Shown piece after piece: positions 22,396 through 33,155 of a stretch of 64,000 nucleotides of DNA; the stretch's first letter is position 1, and the number at the start of each line of letters is the position of its first letter. The stretch comes from Chara braunii (taxonomy: Eukaryota > Streptophyta > Charophyceae > Charales > Characeae): assembly GCA_003427395.1 (NCBI GenBank), contig BFEA01000321.1, positions 405,482-469,481 on the forward strand, read 5' to 3'. The notes below the pieces were generated by a model. That model made no database searches. It had not been told where the DNA came from and was given only the letters and a program-made list of their open reading frames with translations. The position numbers and the translations under genes are program-made.

Positions 22396-23648
22396 AATCA
22401 ACCAATTTATTTACAGGCAGGCAACGAGCGTAGCACTCTCGATGAAAACTCGGTCAGGTTGCCAACCTAATTATTTTATTTAATTATCCGATCAATTAGT
22501 TCTCTCCTACGCGAGTGATTATCCACAAATTGTCATCGAGGAGCGATTTGATTCACCTTGTTAAGGCTGAGCCACGAGCACGCTGTCGGTGCGAATACCC
22601 TAACAAGGGTATCCGCCCTGGTTTTTGCAAGTGACAGAAAATAGTTTGATCTAGAGTCTAAGTATACCGCGCTAAGCGCGACTGCGTCAGTAATTGCTTT
22701 GACAGGGTGGTTGACCGCAATAGCGAGTGCGTGGGCGCGCAGGTTTAAGGCGCGCGTGATTCTTTTCTGTTATTTTATCATAAAGCCGACAGCGGACATC
22801 GGTCGTTGGTTAATAATATTATTAATATTTACTTTTATTTTTGATCAAGCAGGGTTTTGAGATATTTTCTGTTGATTGGTATGTCTGACCGAGGCGAGCG
22901 CGTGTGCGAGGGCGACGGCATCGACAGTGATGGATACAGCCAAATAGGGGTAGCCGCGGCACGGCCGGTGGGCCGGCGCGAGTTTTTTCTTTTCTTTTTC
23001 TTTTTTTTCGGCGGCCATGCTTACAGGCGCGGGCCGAGAAGTGGCCCAAGGCGGTTCCTTGGCCCTAAGAGTCAGGGACTACCTCTTTATTAGGAGGTAT
23101 GTGCCTATTGGTGCCAGGCTTGGGCTTAGCCCTATAGGTTACGACATTGGACTGACACTGCGACGGTACGGGGATCGAGGCCGGCGGGCATCAGCGCGGG
23201 AGCAGCGGAGTGACGCGGAGGAAGCCGAGGGGTCGAGGGCCCGGTAGGGCTATCCCCCTCTGTTTGGCTCGCTGTCCCCAGGTAAATANTAGGTTTANTT
23301 TTATCTTATTTTTCCCTTGTCNGTTTCTCTTTATCGCATCCCGTTCGGGGACGTGAGACGGCGGCAGGGTCGCGTGGAGTGTGTTGTATTTGCGGGGTGC
23401 CTGAAGTGCAATTGCAAACTGGTTTTGAAACTACGCTGGAGCAGCGCCCGACGTTGTTTTATTTAAAGCGCGGTGTCGTGGGTGTAGCTGGCACCCAAGA
23501 GCCTAGCTCAGTGAGTACGCCCCTGAACTGTTGAAGCGCAAACCAAGGCGAATCCGGTACGAATCCGGGCCGGGTACGTGTACGGGATGCCGAAGAAAAA
23601 AAAAGGGTGACACCCGTTGGGAGAGCTGCGGGGCATTGCCCCGGCTAG
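22396..23648. other. Unclassified, increasingly GC-rich sequence
   Basis: Contains the 18-bp palindrome ATACCCTAACAAGGGTAT at 22595-22612, repeated at 40231-40248. Open frames at 22857-23247 are Arg-rich by composition and show no motif. Undetermined bases lie at about 23289, 23298 and 23322. Confidence 0.35.
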
Positions 23649-23745
23649 GTCCTCGGGGCATTCTGGTGGAGGCTCGCAGCGATACTGACGTGCAAATCAT
23701 TCGTCGGACTTTGGGTATAGGGGCAAGAACTAATCGAACCGTCTA
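23649..23745 (+). pseudogene. Degenerate U6-snRNA-like sequence A
   Basis: Begins GTCCTCGGGGCATT and keeps a GCAGCGATAC block aligned with GGAACGATAC of U6, but lacks the ACAGAGA box. It is recognisable mainly because it stands about 163 bp upstream of the much clearer copy B in the same orientation. Confidence 0.3.
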
Positions 23746-23811
23746 ATACCTGGTTCCATCCGAAGGGCCCTCAGGCTGGCTGGCTGTCGGGCGGGCGCTG
23801 GCCGGTGCAAA

Positions 23812-23914
23812 GTCCTTCGGGACATCCGTTAAAATTGGAACGATACAGAGAACATTAGCATGGCCCCTGCGCAAGGCTGGCGCCCATAAGTCCCAGAACG
23901 AAGGCCAGGTGCGT
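23812..23914 (+). pseudogene. U6-snRNA-like sequence B (best copy)
   Basis: Contains the 5' stem-loop GTCC-TTCG-GGAC, then ATCCG, TAAAATTGGAACGATAC, the ACAGAGA box, TTAGCATGGCCCCTGCGC and AAGG, which correspond to the conserved first ~75 nt of U6 spliceosomal RNA (base-pairing with the 5' splice site and U4). There is a G-to-C change two bases after ACAGAGA, and the 3' third is strongly diverged. I see no TATA box about 25-30 bp upstream, no plant upstream sequence element and no T-run terminator. It is therefore probably a pseudogene or a U6-derived repeat rather than an expressed gene. Confidence 0.7.
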
Positions 23915-23989
23915 GCACTAAGACAAGGCTGCACTGTGGTCGGACAGATCATGAGAAGTCAGGGGGGGGGCGGCGCTGCCAAGGCTTGG

Positions 23990-24090
23990 GTCCCTCGGGA
24001 CATCTGTTGAGGCTGGGATGATGCCGAGGGGATCGGCGCGGCTCTGCGCAAAAATGGCACGTATAGAGTGTGAGCAAAAATTCCTCCCCG
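23990..24090 (+). pseudogene. Degenerate U6-snRNA-like sequence C
   Basis: Starts GTCC-CTCG-GGAC-ATCTGTTG, keeps CTCTGCGCAAAAATGGCACG in the position of the U6 CCTGCGCAAGGATGACACG segment, but has lost ACAGAGA (reads GATGCCGAGG). It lies 178 bp downstream of copy B in the same orientation. Confidence 0.45.
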
Positions 24091-24282
24091 ACATTCTTTT
24101 CCTTTTTTTATTGCTCGACTTCATTGGTTTGCCCGCAGGTATGCTCCGCGGGCTGATGCGCTATCCTAATTACCGACTGAAAGGAGTGACGAAGAAGGGC
24201 GGGGGATGGACCTAGACGCAAATTTGCGCCAAGTACATGTGCAATGAAAAGGGGATCGGGCATGGCGGAGCAACGAAGGAGC

Positions 24283-24745
24283 GAGGGGGAGGAAGAGTTT
24301 GTTCTCCCGTTCCTTCGCGGAACTAGGTAGGAGAAGACTTGGAGTTGGGGGTTTGGTATCGGGCGAGTGTAGTGGTGGAGCTAGATCTGGCAAGGAATTA
24401 GTGGAATGGGAGATAGGACAGAAAATGAGTGCGCGGGCTATGGCGAGGAGTGAAAAGAAAAAGGAGGAAAGACGAGTATCTCGCTCGCTTCTGAGTGAAA
24501 ACGAGCGAGGGAGAATTCGATTCGGGGGTTTTAGAGTAGGGCGAATACGTTAGTGATGTCAGTTTTAGCGATAGATTGGTAGAATGTGAGGAGAAGGAAA
24601 GGTTGATGCGCGGGGTATGGAGAAGAGTGACAGGAGAGTGAGAAATGGTGAGGAAGTAAATCATATTTCGCCCGTTTCTTAGTGAAAACGGGCGAACGAA
24701 GATTCAAATGCGGGGTTTGGAGGTATGGCGAGTCTGATGGTAGCA
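24283..24745. repeat. ~187-bp tandem repeat, three copies, with variable hairpins
   Basis: Copies begin about 24283, 24468 and 24656. Shared blocks include GAGGAAG, a hairpin, GGGGTTTGG/GGGGGTTTT, and TGGAATGGGAGA/AGAATGTGAGGAG. The hairpin is TCGCTCG...CGAGCGA at 24481-24508 and TTCGCCCGTTT...AAACGGGCGAA at 24667-24696, both around an AGTGAA-containing loop. Confidence 0.7.
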
Positions 24746-25749
24746 TCAGATCTCGCATTCGAGCACTGGGTTGGACAGGCTTAGCGGTAGGGGATGCTCT
24801 GTGCAGAACGGGTCAGGCGCGGGGTGACAGCGACTGTGGAAATAACGATGAATCGTCCCAGTTTTTGGCGGACGGTTCACACTCAGTTTTTGCATTTTTT
24901 TTTTTTTCTGAACGAACATGACATTGAGATCGGTGCGAGGGTGTACGAGAGAGAGGGAAGTGGCAGAGGCCAGCTGCAGAGCTGGAGACTTACCTACTGG
25001 GCTGGTGCATTGCTTACCATACCGACGGAGGAAGCTACCCGCTAGCCATCTGAGTCCGTGCGTGTGACTGAAGGGGTGGTGTATCCCTCCACGTTCCGGA
25101 GAGGGATTCCCTATCACCTCGCACGTTTCGGGAGTAGTGGAGCGGGGCCGTGGCCGTATACTTTGATCCAGTTTTGGTGACGTGCAGCTCGCAGATTCAT
25201 CTCCTGGCTCGTGCTTGTCTTTCCCCTCGTCGTGATTAACTTGTAATCAGGGCCGCTTCTGAGGAGTGTCGTTCGTGTCACAATAGCTTTGGCAATGGAT
25301 AGGAATCGGGCGCGAAGTGGGACCAGGTGTCGATTGAAGGCCAAGGGGGAAAGGAGTCGTGATGGGAAGGCACTTACGGGTGACTTACCGGGTAACGAAG
25401 GAGACGCGGGGGAGATTGGCGCAGTTAGTTCTCCCATTAAAGCGGTAAGCTGGCATCTTCGGGCGCACGCGCATGACCTTGCTTGACGTGATCTGGGTGC
25501 GCTTGGCCGTAGTATTGACCGGGGCCCTCGAGCTCAGGACTGGGCTTCAGGCAGTGGGGTGGTAGATACGGGAGCAAGAGAAAGAGAGAGGGAGCGGATA
25601 GTCTGCAGCCAAAGGCGAGCGGGGGCATGCCGTTCACCGCCAAAGATAGTGGTGGGGCTGTCTGCGGGTGTGTCGCCCGAGGGGCCTCAACTGTTCGGAA
25701 GAAGTTCCGAGTCGTGACGGCCTAATCGTGAGCCACCCGTATCTTGGAG
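24746..25749. other. GC-rich unclassified sequence
   Basis: Several frames are open on both strands because of base composition. None shows a recognisable motif. Confidence 0.35.
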
Positions 25750-26400
25750 CATGCAGCAGAGTCGGGCTTAGCCCATGCAGTGCGGTTGCTGCTGTATCTC
25801 AGTTGCCAAATTGGGGGCTCATTGCGCACTGATGGACAGCAACGGCCAGACTTCCGTGATGTACCGTGGTATGAACTGCTACCTGGAGGACCTGTTGGCG
25901 GGGCTCAGATTGCAGTTGCCTACTGCGCACATTCTGTGGTTGTTGGTTGATAGTGTGTAAGCTACTGTTGTGTGCTGCTGCTGCGGGGTGGGCACAAACT
26001 GCTGCTGTTTCTACTGACCGCCGTTGCTGCGTGCTGTTGTTTGACCGTTGTGAACTATTTGGCTACTGCTAGCATATGTTGCCGTAGCTGCTAGCCACCG
26101 CTGAAGACCACGGCTACTAAAGACTGCTGCTAGGAGGAGCCGCTACTATTACTGACTTGACTTCCGTTGGGTACTACTGCTGCGTCAGTGGACTGTGTGC
26201 GAACTATGGCTACTGTAGACTACTTCTATTTTTGTTGACCGCCGCTGTGTACAACTGCTATTATCGCTGGCTGCTACGAGCGGTGCACAGACGATCTGCT
26301 GCGGGCCACTGTGCACTGCTGCTGCGCACGGGCTGCTGTTGCGGGGTACTGCATATTGCTGCGAGCCATTAAGGGGTTGTTACCAGCTGCTGGGTGGCTG
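25750..26400. repeat. Cryptically simple CTG/CTACTG-rich region
   Basis: Interspersed TGCTGCTG, CTACTGCTG and GCCGTTG triplet-like motifs dominate, giving Leu/Cys/Tyr-rich pseudo-frames. It reads as a decayed triplet repeat. Confidence 0.6.
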
Positions 26401-27044
26401 GGGTTAAAAATTGAGGAGGAGGTGTTGAGACGAGGAGGAGATCAGGCTGAACTAATAGGGGGGTTAGTGCTACGAATTGGGAAGTCGTCGGGAGGAGTTA
26501 CTTCGGGAGTTTGACTTCGTTGACCAAGCTATCACTTGGCCGTCATTGCGAGGCCCTCAGGCGCGTCAAGGAATCAAGGCCCTCTCCTGTGAGTCTGAAA
26601 GCACCTCTCTTGGATCGGAGAGTCTAAAACTTTCTCCTTCTACCTTTCTTCCTCTAAGTCTAGTCTATTGGTTCTGAGAGGAAGGCGGCAGGCGGGATTG
26701 CAACCCGTAGGTCCGCATCAAGACTTTGTGGGAAGTCCACCCACCGATTGCGAGAGCTCTGCCGGAACCTGGGCGAGGTTCTGGAGGCAGGGAACCTTCA
26801 GGTAAATCATCTTCATCCGTACAGCCTACTACTACCTATGTTTGTCTATCTCCCTGCAGTATGATTGTTGTATGCATGCGTTTGTCCCTATGGTTTTTGC
26901 TTTCTCTTCAGGACCTAATCAGATTAACTCGAAAGAGTGTGTGAAAGTGAAGCCTAAGTTTCTACTTTGTTCTGATTGAAAGCAGACTAAGGATGAATTG
27001 GGGGAAGGTGGAAAGAAGGTAGACTGCATGCGTTTGACCGGGTC
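26401..27044. other. Unclassified spacer
   Basis: No gene or repeat was recognised ahead of the hairpin array. Confidence 0.35.
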
Positions 27045-27051
27045 AACCAAA

Positions 27052-27854
27052 GCCTGAGCATTGTTTCTACTGTGAATGACTCAGGTCTATGTTTATTTGG
27101 ATGTTTTATGAGGAACCAGGCATTGTTTCTACTATGAATGGCCTGGTCGCTGTGTTTATTTGGATGTTTTCTGAAGGACCAGGCATTGTTTCTACTGTGA
27201 ATGGCCTGGTCGCTTTGTTTATTTGGATGTTTTCTGAGGGACCGGGTATAGTTTCGACTGTGAATGGTCTGGTCGCTGTGTTTATTTGATTGTTTTCTGG
27301 GGAGCCAGGCATTGTTTCTACTGTGAATTGCCTGACTACCTTAGTTAACTCTGAGGTTTGTCTGATTGAAAGAGTTTAAATTCTTGTTTTATTCTGACGG
27401 AGGATTTTTTGTCTAAGGCTAAGCATTGTTTCCATGATGAATGGTTTAGCCTGAAAACCACGCACATAATTTAAACTAAGTATAAAGGAAAGTATTTTAT
27501 GCATGTGAACTGGCAGCTGGGTATTGTTTCTACTGTGAATGGTCCAGCGTTAAGCCATATCATTAAGAAGAGAAAAATGAAAATACAAAGTATAAATGGA
27601 AATAGTTTGGGCAAGCTAAACATTGTTTCTACTGTGAATGGTTCAGTCCCCTGCCCATATTTGCTTTTTTTTTTGAAAACAAAGTCAGAGAAATACTAAA
27701 TCTTTGGATATTAAACAGCTCAGGGCGGCTAGGCATTGTTTCCATGGCGAATGGCCTAGTCATCTGCCCAAAAGAAGAAAGAAGTAGTTGTGCAACCTGT
27801 TTGTGTATATTATAAGAACAAGTTGGGCATTGTTTCCATGGCGAATGGTCCAGC
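27052..27854. repeat. Array of ten hairpins with conserved loop and co-varying stems
   Basis: A core GCATTGTTTCTACTGTGAATG (variants with CCATGGCG or CCATGATG in the middle) recurs ten times, beginning near 27052, 27116, 27178, 27240, 27304, 27415, 27516, 27608, 27729 and 27822. The first five are spaced about 63 bp apart, the rest about 100 bp. The bases flanking each core pair with one another but differ between copies: CCTGAG/CTCAGG, CCAGGC/GCCTGG, GGCTAA/TTAGCC, GCTGG/CCAGC, CTAGGC/GCCTAG. Loop conserved and stem co-varying is the pattern of a conserved RNA or DNA hairpin. No reading frame is preserved. Confidence 0.9.
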
Positions 27855-28089
27855 TCTATGTCTTATGTAAGATGGGTATAAGGATTCAAGAACTTGAAGA
27901 TTCACGAACTATTTATATGGAATGAACTTGGGTGGTGAGAGTACTTACATTTGTGGGTTAGTTTGCATGTGACTGGATGAGATGGCTAGTTTGTTTAAGT
28001 TTCATTACTATAGGTAGTTGCTATAGTTGCTCGCCACGTGCTAGAGCCATAGGAGTTGGTGTTGATTCCTGCATTTTCTGTAATAACGT

Positions 28090-28830
28090 TTTTTTTACCT
28101 AGGTCAATTTCTGCATTTTCTGAGATATTTTCTTATTCTTGGCTTTGTATAAATCTTGGCAAGCTACTTTTCCTGCGGGAAGCGCTGTCAAAATTTCTAC
28201 AAATCCAAGAAGTTAATCAACTTTTGACTTGTCAAAGTTCAGCGTGTCTTTTCCATATATGGATTAGTATAAATCTGGAAAGTCTCATTTTCTAGAGGGA
28301 GTGCTGCCCAAATTTTTACTAATTCAAGGAGTTTGACAAAATTGGACTTTGAGAAGTCAAAATTTTTCTCAAAATTCTGAATTTAGCCTTGTATAAATCT
28401 TGGAATAGCACTTTTCTAGAGGGAGTGCTGCTGAAATTTCTACAAAATTAAGGAGTTAGTTAAATTCAGTCTAAAGTTGAGCTCGAGCTTTTGTTCCAGT
28501 TCATATCTGACTAAGTATAAATTTGGGAAGTCTCCCTTTCTAAAGAAAGTGCTGCCCAAATTTCTAGTAATTCAGAGAGTTAGACAGAATTTGACTTTCC
28601 ATAATTAGAGATTAATTTTGCTTTCATATCTGACTTAGGATAAATCTGGGAAGTCTCCCTTTCTAAAGGGAGTGCTGCCCAAATTTCTACTAATTCAGAG
28701 AGTTAGACATAATTTGACTTTCCAGAGTTAGAGATTGTTTCTGCTCTCATATCTCGGCTTATATAAATTATGAAAATACATTTTTCCTACGGGAAGCGCT
28801 GCCAAAANTTTCTTAGTTTAGAGGAGATAG
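28090..28830. repeat. ~123-bp tandem array with long hairpins, six copies
   Basis: Anchors (G)TATAAAT at about 28148, 28269, 28394, 28515, 28640 and 28761 alternate 121 and 125 bp apart. Each copy folds: an outer stem such as AAATTTGGG/CCCAAATTT (copy 4) or TTGGCA/TGTCAA (copy 1), and an inner stem such as CTCCCTTT/AAAGGGAG (copy 5) or AGCACT/AGTGCT (copy 3). Confidence 0.8.
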
Positions 28831-30254
28831 ATTATATTTTGATAGGTGATTCAGACGATCCACCCAGAATAGGGGAGATTTTGCAGTTGGTCTACCTTCA
28901 GCTTAAGCACTGACTTAAAAATAGACTTAGATTTAGCTAATAAGGAAGTTTTGAGTGAGGATGTACTATGGAGTTGTATTCTCCATACACTTATGATCTT
29001 AGCTTGGGGATTGGTCTGCCGTGTGTTACAGGTCCTTTTGATCATTTGATCCAAGTTCAGGGTTAGATCCAGCTTGATCCCTTGAGGATCACTTACTGTT
29101 ATCACTGATAACAGGTCGGTTGTCGATTCGTCGGTCTACGACTCAATTTCAACTCTCCCTCTACACTCANCCTAAAAGGTTTTAGCCCCGGTGATTTCGT
29201 TGTTTTATTAAGGTTTCACCCGGACTTTTATTGAATGGTCATTTGACAAAGGTGCTGAGTATTTAATTAAGGTTGGTTGGACAGGAGGTTTTGGGGCTTG
29301 CATGGCTAAAGCAAGGGGTATGAATGTCGAAGGTGGTTGGGGTTGACTCCGTGTAGTGTGTGGGCTGTTGATTTGGTTTGTTGATGTGATGACAGGTATG
29401 TGTTGTGAATCAGATTCTGGATTTGGTTCCCTACAATAACACATATACGTATTATTGTGAGAGACCCCAGCGAAACCATGAAAAGTGATCGTCACATATT
29501 AAAATCTTATATATGTATACATGCGTATACTTGGGATGAATTTTTGCATGGGTTGAAGAGCCCCCACATTGGAGCCCACTCATAAGCTGAGACTTAGGGA
29601 CTTAGGGGAGATCTCTCATTTTATTCTTGTCTCTTGCTTTTTGATGATTTTCTTAGTCGGACGTTTGGTCCTGGGCTGGGATTCGAGGTCCTTGTACAGG
29701 ACATCCCAAGCCCTAGGCTCTGCAGGGGAGGGGTTTTNCCTCGCGAAGAGCCTATTTGATTTGCCTACCGTGACACTCAGGTCGAGAGNCTGAGGTGCCT
29801 CGNCGGCTGCACGACTATTCCTTCAGCNGTGCAATGTCGTNAAGGGNTAGGCCCTCACGACNCTNCAAGTCTGACACTTGAGTGTCATAAGCGGTACTCG
29901 AATCCACGAGGGACCGCTTGATTATGGGCACTACATAGTACGCCATCGTTGCGACTGATTGTGTACGCCTGCATTGCAAGTCGATATGAGTATGCCCTGC
30001 GTCCGCGCGGTTTTATACTAAGTTCAGCGCGCGACGCCTACCCGATTTCTGCATTGGAAAGTTATGGGTTGGCTACCGAGGGGCTAGGAGCGTTGTCGTG
30101 TTGTTGGTATTGTGTCGTTTCGTATATATGTTGTTTTGTGTGTATGAGTGTTCGTAAAGTGGAGTGCGCGTGGTGTGTGGGATGCGTCCTAGTCGACCGA
30201 CGATGAGTCGCGCTTGGAACCTCAGCCCCCCCAAGATGTCGGTTCACGTGCGGG
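28831..30254. other. Unclassified sequence up to an assembly gap
   Basis: Contains several undetermined bases (28808, 29170, 29738, 29789-29874). An open minus-strand frame at 29495-29208 is Pro/Ser/Thr-rich with no motif. No gene is recognised. Confidence 0.35.
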
Positions 30255-30600
30255 NNNNNNNNNNNNNNNNNNNNNNNNNNNNNNNNNNNNNNNNNNNNNN
30301 NNNNNNNNNNNNNNNNNNNNNNNNNNNNNNNNNNNNNNNNNNNNNNNNNNNNNNNNNNNNNNNNNNNNNNNNNNNNNNNNNNNNNNNNNNNNNNNNNNNN
30401 NNNNNNNNNNNNNNNNNNNNNNNNNNNNNNNNNNNNNNNNNNNNNNNNNNNNNNNNNNNNNNNNNNNNNNNNNNNNNNNNNNNNNNNNNNNNNNNNNNNN
30501 NNNNNNNNNNNNNNNNNNNNNNNNNNNNNNNNNNNNNNNNNNNNNNNNNNNNNNNNNNNNNNNNNNNNNNNNNNNNNNNNNNNNNNNNNNNNNNNNNNNN
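30255..30600. other. Assembly gap
   Basis: 346 undetermined bases. Confidence 1.
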
Positions 30601-30930
30601 AACTGATTAGCTTTCGTACTGTGGACTGGTAGCTCGGCGGGGATACGCCCACCGAAGGGAGGTGACAGCTCCCGTAAGGTGTAGGTAAGTCGTGCCTCTT
30701 GTAGGCCCTATCCTGTCGTAGCGGCTCGCGAGAGGTATGGCTGGCGCACCCGGCCGGAGCGGCTTGTGGAAGCTCCATGTATATTGCGACGAAGGGCTCT
30801 AAAAGCCAACTCCTGCGTGACACGGCCGGGAGGGTCCCGCGCTGCCCCCGTGCGGTGCCGGACCGATGCGCCCGACAACGCGATAGTTAAGTCAGACTTA
30901 GCGAACTTAATTCCTTTTTAGCAAGCTCAT
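30601..30930. other. GC-rich unclassified segment
   Basis: GC-rich sequence with an open minus-strand frame from 30823 into the gap, and no recognised motif. Confidence 0.35.
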
Positions 30931-31200
30931 ACCAACTTCAGTACGCTCAGTCATTTACATGTTAAGTGCAACATAAGTAGACCCAGATCAGTTTCAGTAA
31001 GTTCATTGCAGATTCAAAGATCTCATATCATTTTCGGTAAGTTCACCGCAGATTCAGAGAACTCATATCAGTTTAAGTAAGTTCACTGCAGATTCAGAGA
31101 ACTCAGATCAAATCTCAGTAAGTTCAGTTCAACCTCGGCGAATTCAGCTCCATTTCAACAAGTTCAGTTCAATTTTGACTTCATATCCAAGTGCGGCTTT
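30931..31200. repeat. ~45-bp degenerate tandem repeat
   Basis: CAGTAAGTTCA.TGCAGATTCA.AGA.CTCA-type units recur at about 44-46 bp intervals, clearest at 31000-31110. Confidence 0.7.
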
Positions 31201-31339
31201 CAGGGAAGCAACAATTCAGTCCTCAATTCGGTCTCAGTGACTCCGATCCCAGTGAGTTCAATTTTCAGTTTCAGTGAGTTCATATTAAGTGAACTCTATC
31301 GGTGATCTCAATTTACTCTCAGCATGTCTCATTCTCAGG

Positions 31340-31640
31340 GGACATAACGTTGGTCATAGCGGGCAACAATGTTGTCCACAGTGAAAGGTCTCAGTGGTAG
31401 CAACAACGACGCTGGTTACAGCGAACAGTCCCGATGACAGCAGCGGTAATGTTGGTCATAGAAGGAGGTCCCAGTGGTAGCAGCGACGACGTTGGTCACA
31501 GCGGACAGTTTCGGTGACAACAACAATAATGTTGGCCACAACGGGAGGTCCCGGTGGTAGCAGCAACGATGTTGGTAACAATTGACAATCTCGATGACGA
31601 CAGCAATAGTGTTGGTCATAGCAGGTTCTCCTTGTGAAAG
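31340..31640. repeat. ~40-bp tandem repeat with A/B alternation
   Basis: TGTTGGTCA(T/C)AG-type anchors lie near 31451, 31490, 31531, 31570 and 31611. GGTCCCAGTGGTAGCAGC units alternate with CAGTTTCGGTGACAACA units, making an ~80-bp higher-order repeat. Confidence 0.75.
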
Positions 31641-32679
31641 CAAGGACAACAAAGTGAGTGTCATTTGTATTCAGTAAGACCGACCATGTGATGAGTAAGT
31701 AGTATCAAGATCAATAAGTATTCTGAGGACAGTGGACTCAAGACAAAATCTTATTAAGCATGACAAATATCTCGAGCAGAGCAGACTCATGACCTGAGCA
31801 CAATCATTAGATATAAGTCACAACATACTACCTTTTTTCAAATACAGGTCAGCACCATGTGGAAACGCTCAAGGATCATTGAACAACATACTAACCATTG
31901 TTTGATCTCCAAGTATGGCATGATCTTTAGAGAGGAAAGAGAGAACTGACTACAGTGAAAATGGTTCTATGATTTGTTTGTTCGTTTGCGGCCTTGAAGA
32001 GATAAATCTCTTATCTTCTCTCACATGCTCATCGATTTTGTCCTTGCCTTGCGTTAGTCAGTCTTGGTTCGTTCCGTCTGGCGTTGCTCGATGATTACGT
32101 TCTCTGTTAATCTTGTCACAGTTCTCAAAATCAGCAAATTGACAAAATTGACACATGTATGGCACACCTGAATTTTATAATTATTATTTGCATTATCTTT
32201 ATTGTTCCGAATCAAAATAAAAGATTTCTAAGACCGGGGACCGGCGGAGACCGCAATTGAAGGGTCTCGCTCGAAGCTGGACACACACAAAAGGAAGAGA
32301 TTTACTTTATGTAATTTATTTATTTATTACAAACATCATCCAAAGTCTGCGTAACAACTTGTTAGTTTTTCGGTCGCCCAAGGTAGTTTGACTGGAAAAA
32401 GTGTGACACCGTGCCCTTATAGTAAGCTAAAAAGTATGAAGCATTGCAACACCATTATTGGTTGTGGCCCTGGAAAAGAATGAGATGGCAAGCGACCCCC
32501 AAGGCGTGAAAGTTAAATTTTCAAGAGGACGCACTTCGAAAAGAACGCACATACATTGTATTTGAATACAAAATACATGTTTTCTCGTATTCGAATAGAA
32601 CATTCCTTTTTTTTTTCGGAGATCAATCCATGGCCTTGTGCTCCCTATCACTGAGATGATGCCTGCTACAGGTCTCTCA
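31641..32679. other. Unclassified spacer
   Basis: No gene recognised. A 74-codon open frame at 32651-32427 on the minus strand has no motif. Confidence 0.35.
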
Positions 32680-32750
32680 CGCTCTCTCTCTCTCTCGCTC
32701 TTTTTTTTTTTCTTTCTCTCTCAAACACACACGCACACACATACATACCC

Positions 32751-32808
<58 letters not shown>

Positions 32809-32913
32809 ACATATGCACACACACACATACACATACACATACACGCACACGCACACAAATATACACGATCTTATATACACGCACTTACTCTTACATGCAC
32901 ACACTCACTCACA

Positions 32914-32971
<58 letters not shown>

Positions 32972-33155
32972 CTGAAACACATATACACATATACACGCAC
33001 ACACACATACACACAATCTCATATACACGCACTCACTCTTACATACATACACCTACGTACACATACATCTCTCTCTCTTTCACACACACCCACACACACA
33101 TACACATGCGCTCACACATGCATACACACACATGCATACACACACGTGGTGTATA
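32680..33155. repeat. Compound (CT)n/(CA)n microsatellite
   Basis: Blocks of CT and CA dinucleotides, with CACATA variants, extend over about 470 bp and explain the long His/Thr-rich frames here. Confidence 0.95.

Noticed and set aside
23812-23914. Functional U6 snRNA gene
   Set aside because: There is no TATA box or upstream sequence element at the required distance and no T-run terminator, and the 3' third is diverged.
27052-27854. CRISPR array
   Set aside because: The regular repeats with variable flanks superficially resemble one, but spacing is irregular (63 to ~110 bp), the 'spacers' in the first five copies are themselves repeated, the repeats are imperfect, and the context is a eukaryotic nuclear genome.
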